Shown: piece by piece, positions 1-5,110 of the stretch
How positions within the stretch are numbered: position 1 is the first letter of the stretch
How the letters are laid out: the number at the start of each line of letters is the position of its first letter
Origin: Anaerolineaceae bacterium
GTDB lineage: Bacteria; Chloroflexota; Anaerolineae; 4572-78
Length of the DNA stretch: 5,400 nt
Direction: 5' to 3'
NCBI GenBank assembly: GCA_024762375.1
Contig: JANTHQ010000168.1
Coordinates: 1 to 5,400, forward strand
Notes under the pieces: generated by a model
The model's input: only the letters and a program-made list of their open reading frames with translations
Databases searched by the model: none
What the model was told of the DNA's origin: nothing
Program-made: the position numbers and the translations under genes

Positions 1-426
1 ATTAATGCCATCGGCTGGACACGGCTCGATACACCGCGCGTTGGGGCGTGTACCATCGTTTTTAATGATGCCGGACAGGTGTTGCTCACCCGCCGTGCCG
101 ATAACGGGCTGTGGTGCGTTCCCGGCGGGCACATGGACATGGATGAAACGATTCAGCGCACCGCCATCCGCGAAACAAAAGAGGAAACCGGGCTCGATGT
201 GGAAATCGAGCGGATGAGCGGGATGTATTCGGTTTTATACCCCGCCGATGTGTTTCCGGAGAAAAAAGCGCGGTCGGTGTTTATTGTCGCATTTCGCTGC
301 AAAATTGTCGGTGGCGAATTGACGCTCAATGAGGAAGTGACGGAATTCGGCTGGTTCGACCCGCACCGGCTGCCCGATGATATGTTGAAGCATCACAAAA
401 TCCGCATTCTCGATGCGCTGGCGTAA
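1..426 (+). CDS. Nudix hydrolase, 3' part (start lies before the window)
   Basis: The reading frame is open from base 1 and ends at TAA 424-426, giving 141 visible residues. A complete Nudix box is seen at visible residues 43-65: Gly43, Glu49, Arg57-Glu58, Glu61-Glu62 and Gly64-Leu65, with the spacing of the family consensus GX5EX7REUXEEXGU. The usual hydrophobic residue after Arg-Glu is Thr59. The box is preceded by the typical W-x-V-P-G-G approach (Trp38 to Gly43), and the C-terminal part has a usual 'E-F-G-W-F' strand. Nudix enzymes cleave nucleoside diphosphates linked to another group, using Mg2+ held by the box glutamates. The substrate (oxidised nucleotide, ADP-ribose, nucleotide sugar or other) cannot be told from this sequence. 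A protein of about 150-160 residues would be usual, so perhaps 10-20 residues are missing. GTG at 79 is an internal codon, not the start, because the frame and the family fold extend upstream of it. It is probably a separate transcription unit from nusA, because a promoter and a terminator lie between them. Confidence 0.93.
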   Translation: MNAIGWTRLDTPRVGACTIVFNDAGQVLLTRRADNGLWCVPGGHMDMDETIQRTAIRETKEETGLDVEIERMSGMYSVLYPADVFPEKKARSVFIVAFRCKIVGGELTLNEEVTEFGWFDPHRLPDDMLKHHKIRILDALA

Positions 427-443
427 ATTTGCAGCCGAAAAAC

Positions 444-473
444 TTGCCAAACGCAGGCGCATTGTGGTATAAT
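444..473 (+). promoter_or_regulatory. Sigma70-type promoter of the nusA operon
   Basis: TTGCCA at 444-449 (5 of 6 bases of the -35 consensus) and a perfect TATAAT at 468-473 are separated by 18 bases. Transcription would start near 479-482, about 100 bases before nusA. It begins 18 bases after the Nudix stop codon and points toward nusA, so it most likely drives the nusA-ylxR-infB-rbfA-truB unit. This is a sequence match only; no start site has been measured. Confidence 0.75.
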
Positions 474-499
474 CTCGGCGCGTTAAAGATAGCTCTGAT

Positions 500-529
500 G
501 AAAAGTGGGCAGCCCCCACTTTTCTTTTT
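500..529 (+). terminator. Intrinsic terminator hairpin in the nusA leader, candidate attenuator
   Basis: A perfect 10-base-pair inverted repeat (500-509 with 515-524, core GTGGG/CCCAC flanked by A4/T4) has a 5-base loop CAGCC and is followed by TTTTT at 525-529. This is the standard form of a Rho-independent terminator. It lies about 20 bases after the predicted start of transcription and 55 bases before the nusA ATG. It can therefore end transcripts from the Nudix gene and also cut short transcripts from the nusA promoter. No upstream sequence in the short leader is complementary to the left arm, so a classical antiterminator hairpin is not seen. Readthrough may depend on polymerase factors such as NusA itself, which is an inference. 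Confidence 0.8.
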
Positions 530-567
530 GCCGGGCTATAAAATGAATTTTAGTTGTGTGAAGGTGT

Positions 568-573
568 AGGAGG
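568..573 (+). promoter_or_regulatory. Ribosome binding site of nusA (AGGAGG)
   Basis: A full consensus Shine-Dalgarno AGGAGG lies 11 bases before ATG 585, slightly further than the usual 5-9 bases. It decides for ATG 585 over the in-frame ATG at 600. It overlaps the TAG (567-569) of a possible short leader reading frame. Confidence 0.8.
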
Positions 574-584
574 CTAACAACATC

Positions 585-2414
585 ATGAAGAACGATTTCA
601 TGGTGGCGATCAATCAGGTGTGCCACGAACGGCAATTGCCGGTCGAAATTGTGCTTGAAGCTGTGGAAGTTGCGCTGGTTTCGGCATATAAACGCAATTA
701 TGGCGGAAACTCTGTGTTCGCCAAAATTGACCAAGAAACGGGCGACCTGTCAATTTTTGCCGAAAAAGAAGTTGTCGAGGAAGTATTAGACCCGAAAAAC
801 GAAATTTCATTGGAGGATGCCCGTCAAATCGACCCGGACGCCGATTATGGCGATGTCGTGCCGGTGCAAGAAAGCACCCCCGCCGATTTTGGGCGAATTG
901 CCGCGCAGACCACCAAACAGGTTATTTTGCAGCGCATCCGCGAAGCAGAACGAGACGCGCTGTATCGCTCCTATGCCGAACGCGAAGGCGAAATTGTCAA
1001 CGGTACGGTGCAAAAAGTTGACCAATACCAAGCCACACTGTCGCTGGGAAAGGTCGAGGCATATTTGCCCCGTTCCGAACAAATTCCAACCGAGCGATAC
1101 GTGGAAGGACAGCGATTGCGGGCGTATGTGGCTCAGGTGAATAAAACGCCGAGAGGGCCGCAAATTATTGTCTCGCGCACGCATCGCAATTTTTTGCGCC
1201 GTTTGCTGGAAGTAGAAGTGCCGGAAATTTATAACGGCACGGTAGAAGTAAAAGCCATCGCCCGCGAGGCGGGATATCGTTCGAAGGTGGCGGTGGCAGC
1301 ATTGCAGGAAGGTGTTGACCCGGTTGGGTCGTGTGTCGGTATGCGCGGTGTTCGCATCCAAAGCATCGTCAACGAGCTGAATGGCGAGAAAATCGATGTG
1401 GCCGAGTGGAGTCCGCTGATGACCACATTCATCGCCAACGCGCTGAGCCCCGCCAAAGTGCTGAATGTTATCCTGTTGGATGCGATAACCGGCGACAAAA
1501 CCGCTATGGTTGTCGTGCCGGATAAACAACTTTCGTTGGCCATTGGTAAAGAAGGGCAAAACGCACGACTCGCGGCGAAGCTCACTGGCTGGCGCATCGA
1601 CATCAAAAGCGCCATGGAAGCAGCTAAAGAGGCGTTGGCGCGTGCATCTGCGTCAGAAGAAATCAAAGCGCGGGTATCGGGCCGTCCCGAAGTGTTCTCG
1701 CTGGTTTCGGCCATTTTGTCCGAGCGCGAAGATGGCAGCGAACTTTCCGGTGGCGAACTCAATCTGCTGGGCGAGGCCATCGAGCTTGTGATGCAGGCTG
1801 AATTGGCGATTGCCCGCGAAAAACAGGAAGCTGAACGGGCGGCGCGATTGCAGGCCATTGCCGAACAATCGGCTGACCTGCTGGCCGAAGCCGAAGCCAT
1901 TTTGACCGGCGCACCGGCAGAAGAAGCCGAATCTGAGACTGAAGCCGAAACCGAATCGGAGGCAGAAGCAGAACCGGACGTGGAAGCCGAAGTGGTGGCA
2001 GAAACCGAAACAACGCCACAAACGGAAGTCGAACCGGTGGCAGAAGCCGATACAGCCGTTGAAGCAGAAGTCGAAACACCGGACATTGCAGAGGTTGCCG
2101 AACCGGTCGCCGAGGAACCCGAAGTGCTTCCGGCGGAAGAACCTGTGCTACCGGCAGAAGAAGGCGAGCTCACCTCGGTGCTCGATTCGGTTGTAAAACC
2201 GAAGAAAACGAAAAAGAAAGCCAAAAAACGGCTCAAAGCGATGGTTGTGGAGGATGAAGACGAACTCGGGCTGGATGAGTTGGTGGGCGGCAAGAAAAAG
2301 CCGAAGCCAAAACGCCGCGCACCGAAATTGGATGACACCCTCCATCGTGTTACCGGTAAACGTCGCCCCAAAGGCGAAGACGACTGGGATGAGCTGGACG
2401 AACTGGAATATTAA
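585..2414 (+). CDS. nusA: Transcription termination/antitermination factor NusA with long charged C-terminal tail
   Basis: 609 residues. NusA binds RNA polymerase and nascent RNA, promotes hairpin pausing and intrinsic termination, and takes part in antitermination complexes. Domains in order: N-terminal polymerase-binding domain at about 1-125; S1 domain at about 134-198 (starts E-G-E-I-V-N-G); KH1 at about 205-275 with the hallmark DPVGSCVGMRG at 245-255 (GxxG is 252-255); KH2 at about 276-342 with GKEG at 321-324 and the signature through W336-R-I-D-I-K. This core is complete and ordinary. Residues from 343 to about 441 look helical and Ala/Glu-rich. Residues 442-535 are an acidic Glu/Ala/Thr/Val low-complexity stretch. 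Then come Lys-rich blocks at 538-551 and 570-581 separated by an acidic block at 556-566, and an acidic end (D-D-W-D-E-L-D-E-L-E-Y). The tail is about 265 residues and shows no recognisable E. coli-type AR1/AR2 repeats. The start is set by AGGAGG at 568. rimP, the usual upstream neighbour, is absent here. ylxR follows after 17 bases. Confidence 0.98.
   Translation: MKNDFMVAINQVCHERQLPVEIVLEAVEVALVSAYKRNYGGNSVFAKIDQETGDLSIFAEKEVVEEVLDPKNEISLEDARQIDPDADYGDVVPVQESTPADFGRIAAQTTKQVILQRIREAERDALYRSYAEREGEIVNGTVQKVDQYQATLSLGKVEAYLPRSEQIPTERYVEGQRLRAYVAQVNKTPRGPQIIVSRTHRNFLRRLLEVEVPEIYNGTVEVKAIAREAGYRSKVAVAALQEGVDPVGSCVGMRGVRIQSIVNELNGEKIDVAEWSPLMTTFIANALSPAKVLNVILLDAITGDKTAMVVVPDKQLSLAIGKEGQNARLAAKLTGWRIDIKSAMEAAKEALARASASEEIKARVSGRPEVFSLVSAILSEREDGSELSGGELNLLGEAIELVMQAELAIAREKQEAERAARLQAIAEQSADLLAEAEAILTGAPAEEAESETEAETESEAEAEPDVEAEVVAETETTPQTEVEPVAEADTAVEAEVETPDIAEVAEPVAEEPEVLPAEEPVLPAEEGELTSVLDSVVKPKKTKKKAKKRLKAMVVEDEDELGLDELVGGKKKPKPKRRAPKLDDTLHRVTGKRRPKGEDDWDELDELEY
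1911..2170 (+). repeat. Degenerate GAA-GCC-GAA repeat encoding the acidic NusA linker
   Basis: This stretch repeats units such as GAAGCCGAA, GCAGAAG and GAAACCGAA many times with imperfect copies. It encodes about 85 residues that are mostly Glu, Ala, Val, Thr and Pro with almost no Lys or Arg. It lies within nusA and keeps the reading frame. Repeats of this sort change length easily by replication slippage, so the tail length may vary between strains. The same low complexity produces a long Ser/Ala-rich open frame on the opposite strand, which I regard as an artefact. Confidence 0.6.
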
Positions 2415-2431
2415 AATCGAGCGGGGTGCGT

Positions 2432-2710
2432 ATGGCCGCTAAAGCCAAACACGTTCCACAGCGCACCTGCATCGTTTGTCGGCAGGTAAAAAACAAACGA
2501 GAATTAGTTCGTGTGGTGCGCACGCCGGACCAACGGGTGGTGGTTGACCCCACCGGAAAAGCTGCGGGCCGGGGTGCATATCTGTGCAATACAGCACAGT
2601 GCTGGCAAACCGCGTTTCAGCGGGGCGCACTGGCACGAGCTTTAAAAGTAGAAATATCTGACGAGGATTTGGCGGCATTAAAAGCATATGCCGCCGGCCT
2701 CGAACCATAA
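2432..2710 (+). CDS. ylxR: YlxR family RNA-binding protein (DUF448)
   Basis: 92 residues from ATG 2432; a GTG at 2426 would add two residues. I prefer the ATG because GGGG at 2423-2426 sits 5 bases before it as a weak ribosome binding site. Family marks: R-T-C-I-V-C at 11-16, followed by K-R-E-L-V-R-V-V-R at 22-30, then G-R-G-A-Y-L-C at 46-52 and a Cys-x-x-Ala-x-x-x-Gly-Ala-Leu-Ala-Arg segment from Cys57. YlxR proteins are small basic proteins encoded between nusA and infB. In Bacillus subtilis the homologue (RnpM) has been reported to bind and modulate RNase P; whether that holds here is not known. Four cysteines, C13-x2-C16 and C52-x4-C57, could bind a metal ion, which is an inference from spacing. 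It is co-directional with nusA and 17 bases downstream, so almost surely in the same transcript. The L7Ae-like ylxQ gene that often follows is missing. Confidence 0.93.
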   Translation: MAAKAKHVPQRTCIVCRQVKNKRELVRVVRTPDQRVVVDPTGKAAGRGAYLCNTAQCWQTAFQRGALARALKVEISDEDLAALKAYAAGLEP

Positions 2711-2760
2711 AAATGATGGACAGAACCACATCACGGCTGAGCCGAGGGCATTATGAACCA

Positions 2761-2813
2761 GCATCGCACGCAAGACAAAAGGGGCGAGCAATGAACCGCT
2801 AGTGCCGCGATGC
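2761..2813 (+). other. Inverted repeat in the ylxR-infB gap, possible RNA structure
   Basis: GCATCGC at 2761-2767 is exactly complementary to GCGATGC at 2807-2813, with AC/GT (2768-2769 with 2802-2803) continuing the stem past a 3-base bulge. A competing pairing, GGGCAT 2746-2751 with ATGCCC 2810-2815, uses the same right arm, so two alternative folds are possible. No T-run follows, so it is not an intrinsic terminator. A short palindrome CGGCT-G-AGCCG (2734-2744) lies just before it and AGTATATACT (2819-2828) just after. Function unknown; it could be a leader element for infB or chance. Confidence 0.3.
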
Positions 2814-2876
2814 CCAAAAGTATATACTCCCCGGCCTCCCCCTCTGCTTGGCTGTGTTCATCAATGATTTGCTTCA

Positions 2877-2901
2877 CCATCGACACCGGTCGGTGTTGTG
2901 G
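2877..2901 (+). repeat. Hairpin-forming inverted repeat just before infB
   Basis: CCA-CGACACC (2877-2879 and 2881-2887) can pair with GGTGTTG-TGG (2892-2901) around a GGTC loop. This gives ten pairs with one bulged T at 2880 and one G-U pair. Its core ACACCGGTCGGTGT overlaps the -35 element and spacer of the candidate infB promoter. It could be an operator if that promoter is real, or an RNA hairpin placed 15 bases before the ribosome binding site in readthrough transcripts. Confidence 0.4.
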
Positions 2902-2908
2902 CTGTAAT
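2880..2908 (+). promoter_or_regulatory. Candidate internal promoter for infB
   Basis: TCGACA (2880-2885) and TGTAAT (2903-2908) each match 5 of 6 consensus sigma70 bases, with the optimal 17-base spacer. The start would fall near 2915, directly before the AAAGGG ribosome binding site, giving a leader of only about a dozen bases. The 216-base gap before infB, in an otherwise tightly packed operon, makes a separate promoter plausible. Sequence match only. Confidence 0.4.
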
Positions 2909-2914
2909 GTGTAG

Positions 2915-2920
2915 AAAGGG
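2915..2920 (+). promoter_or_regulatory. Ribosome binding site of infB
   Basis: AAAGGG (2915-2920), continuing as TGA, lies 6 bases before ATG 2927. This good match and spacing supports the chosen infB start. Confidence 0.65.
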
Positions 2921-2926
2921 TGAACT

Positions 2927-4711
2927 ATGACAGCAGAACTACAAAAAGTTGAAATCCCCCCCCAACTGACTGTACGCGAACTTGCTGAAGATTTAAACGT
3001 TAGTCCCATTGCCGTCATCAAAGAATTGATGAATAACGGCATTATGGCGTCTATCAACCAAATGATCGACTTTGATACCGCCGCCATCGTTGGCGAAGAA
3101 ATGGGCTTTGAAGTGGTTCCCGTGCAGGAAGAAGAACCGGAACCTGCCGCAGAACTGGAAAAAGCGGTTTCTTTGCGCCATCAATTTATTGAAAATGAAG
3201 ACCCCGCGAATCTGGAACCGCGCCCGCCGGTGGTGACAATTTTGGGACATGTTGACCACGGCAAAACCACCCTGCTCGACACAATCCGTCACACCAGCGT
3301 TGTCAGCGGCGAAGCCGGCGGCATCACCCAGCATATTGGCTCGTATCAGGTGGTTGTGGACGACCGCAAAATCACATTCCTCGACACACCGGGGCACGAA
3401 GCCTTTACTGCCATGCGAGCGCGGGGAGCCATGGTCACCGACTTGGTCATTTTGATTGTCGCTGCCGATGACGGCGTAATGCCCCAAACCAAAGAAGCCA
3501 TCGGACACGCTCGCGCTGCGGGGGTGCCCATTATCGTCGCCATCAACAAAATCGATAAACCGAACGCGAACATCGAAAAAGTGAAACAGGATTTGGCGAA
3601 TGAAGGGCTGGTTCCCGATGACTGGGGTGGTGATACCGTGTGTGTGCCAATTTCGGCACTGAACAATATCGGTATTGATGACCTGCTGGAGAACATCCTT
3701 TTGGCGGTTGAAGTGGCAGAATTGAAAGCCAACCCCAACCGTCCCGCACAGGGTACGGTCATCGAAGGAAAACTCGATGAAAAACGGGGTGTGGTGGCGA
3801 ACCTGCTGGTTCAAAACGGCACACTAAAACAGGGCGATCTCATCGTAATTGGCACCCAGTACGGGCGCGTGCGGGCCATGTTTAACGACCGCGGCCAGAA
3901 AATCAAAAAAGCCGGGCCATCGATGCCGGTTTCTACCCTGGGGATGCCCGAAGTACCCCAAGCCGGCGAAATTTTCGAGGCGGTGAAAAACAAAAAAGCG
4001 GCCGAAGCATTGGTCGAAGAACATCTTCAAGAAGCTCAAACATCGCGCACCCAAGCTCGCGCACCGATGAGTTTGGAAGACTTTTTAACCCGGCTCGAAG
4101 GGGAAGAAGTTAAAGAACTCAACCTCATCGTTAAAGCTGATGTTCATGGTTCGCTGGAACCGATTATCAATTCATTGCAAACGCTCGGCGACGAGCAGCA
4201 CAAAGTGCATATCGTGTTGCAGGGAACGGGCAATATCTCCGAATCAGATATCACGCTGGCTGTGGCCTCGAATGCCATTGTGGTTGGTTTTAATGTCAGC
4301 GTTGATGAAGCGGCTCGCCGTACCGCCGAGCTGGAAAAAGTCGAAGTCCGGCTGTATCGCGTCATCTATAAACTCATCGAAGACATTGATTTGGCGCTGA
4401 AAGGGCTGTACGAACCGGTTTACGAAGACCGGGTCATCGGGCACGCCGAAGTTCGCGCCACATTCAAAGTTGGGCGACGGACGATTGCCGGGTCGTATGT
4501 CACGGCCGGAAAATTCACCCGCCATGCCAATGTACGGGTAGTGCGAGACCGCGAATTGCTCTATACCGGCGAAGTTTCGACCCTGAAGCGATTTACCGAA
4601 GACGTGGAAGAAGTGGCTGCCGGTTACGAGTGTGGCATCAGCGTTGAGGGATTCGATGATTTTCAGGTTGGCGATATTTTGGAAGCCTTTGTTCGGGAAC
4701 GTGTAAATTAG
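2927..4711 (+). CDS. infB: Translation initiation factor IF-2, short form
   Basis: 594 residues. IF2 is a GTPase that places formyl-methionyl initiator tRNA on the 30S subunit and promotes joining of the 50S subunit. A single IF2_N domain occupies about residues 10-65 and is followed by only a short acidic linker, unlike the 850-1000-residue forms of enterobacteria and actinobacteria. The G domain starts near 100: G1 GHVDHGKT at 107-114, the switch I Thr134 in G-I-T-Q, G3 DTPGHE at 153-158, G4 NKID at 207-210 and G5 at S243-A-L. The G5 motif has Leu where Lys is common (S-A-K). Domain II follows at about 270-365, domain III includes K-A-D-V-H-G-S at 403-409, and the C-terminal tRNA-binding domain carries G-Y-E-C-G-I at 566-571. 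All regions expected for function are present. The size resembles IF2 of Dehalococcoides and Thermus as I remember them. A run of eight C (2956-2963) lies at codons 10-13. rbfA starts 3 bases after the stop. Confidence 0.98.
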   Translation: MTAELQKVEIPPQLTVRELAEDLNVSPIAVIKELMNNGIMASINQMIDFDTAAIVGEEMGFEVVPVQEEEPEPAAELEKAVSLRHQFIENEDPANLEPRPPVVTILGHVDHGKTTLLDTIRHTSVVSGEAGGITQHIGSYQVVVDDRKITFLDTPGHEAFTAMRARGAMVTDLVILIVAADDGVMPQTKEAIGHARAAGVPIIVAINKIDKPNANIEKVKQDLANEGLVPDDWGGDTVCVPISALNNIGIDDLLENILLAVEVAELKANPNRPAQGTVIEGKLDEKRGVVANLLVQNGTLKQGDLIVIGTQYGRVRAMFNDRGQKIKKAGPSMPVSTLGMPEVPQAGEIFEAVKNKKAAEALVEEHLQEAQTSRTQARAPMSLEDFLTRLEGEEVKELNLIVKADVHGSLEPIINSLQTLGDEQHKVHIVLQGTGNISESDITLAVASNAIVVGFNVSVDEAARRTAELEKVEVRLYRVIYKLIEDIDLALKGLYEPVYEDRVIGHAEVRATFKVGRRTIAGSYVTAGKFTRHANVRVVRDRELLYTGEVSTLKRFTEDVEEVAAGYECGISVEGFDDFQVGDILEAFVRERVN

Positions 4712-4714
4712 GTT

Positions 4715-5110
4715 ATGGCAACCAGACGACAACAACGGGTGGCTGAACTGCTCCATCACGAAATCAGCACCCTGCTGCAATTTCATACCCAAGACCCACG
4801 CATCGGTTTTGTCACCGTCACTGAGGTGGAAATTACGTCTGATTTGAAAAACGCCACCGTGTACATCACCGTGTTGGCAGAAGAAGATGAACGTGAAACG
4901 TTGGCGGGGTTGGCCAGCGCCACACCGTTCTTCCGCCGAGAATTGGCGCGGAAACTCACGCTTCGATATACGCCGACACTGACTTTTAAAATCGACCCCT
5001 CGACGGCATACGGTCAGAAAATCGAATCGCTGTTGGCGGAAATTGAAATTCCTCCGGCTGAAGAAGAAACGCCACCCACCGATGCTCATCCCACTGCCGA
5101 TGACAGTTAA
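4715..5110 (+). CDS. rbfA: 30S ribosome-binding factor RbfA
   Basis: 131 residues, the normal size for the family. RbfA is a small KH-like protein that binds immature 30S subunits near the 5' end of 16S rRNA, helps final maturation and is linked to cold adaptation. Family marks: R-V-A-E-L-L-x-x-E-I-S near residues 8-18, D-P-R-I-G-F-V-T-V-T-E-V at 27-38, the strand D-L-K-N-A-T-V-Y-I at 43-51, then F-R-R-E-L-A-R-K-L at 73-81 and the basic segment ending T-L-T-F-K-I-D near 88-94. The last 20 residues are acidic and Pro-rich and probably disordered. ATG 4715 is 3 bases after the infB stop; the only Shine-Dalgarno-like bases are AGG overlapping that stop, so translation is likely coupled to infB. 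Its 3' end overlaps truB. Confidence 0.95.
   Translation: MATRRQQRVAELLHHEISTLLQFHTQDPRIGFVTVTEVEITSDLKNATVYITVLAEEDERETLAGLASATPFFRRELARKLTLRYTPTLTFKIDPSTAYGQKIESLLAEIEIPPAEEETPPTDAHPTADDS

Noticed and set aside
537..542. TATAAA as a second -10 element for nusA
   Set aside because: No acceptable -35 element lies 16-18 bases upstream; that region is the arm and T-run of the terminator hairpin.
807..1559. 250-codon open frame on the minus strand
   Set aside because: It lies antisense to the S1 and KH domains of nusA, which are clearly coding on the plus strand; its composition (many His, Phe, Arg) is that of a shadow frame.
1229..2371. 380-codon open frame on the minus strand, rich in Ser and Ala
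   Set aside because: It is the antisense shadow of nusA. The Ser/Ala bias is the reverse reading of the Glu/Ala repeat, and no known protein family is visible.
2713..2802. Short plus-strand frames after ylxR (ATG 2713, 29 codons; ATG 2753, 13 codons; ATG 2791, 3 codons)
   Set aside because: They are very short and resemble no known peptide. The first two lack a ribosome binding site; the third has only a weak purine stretch before it.
2711..2926. tRNA, riboswitch or insertion sequence remnant in the ylxR-infB gap
   Set aside because: I found no T-loop signature, no recognisable riboswitch core, and no terminal inverted repeats with target duplication.
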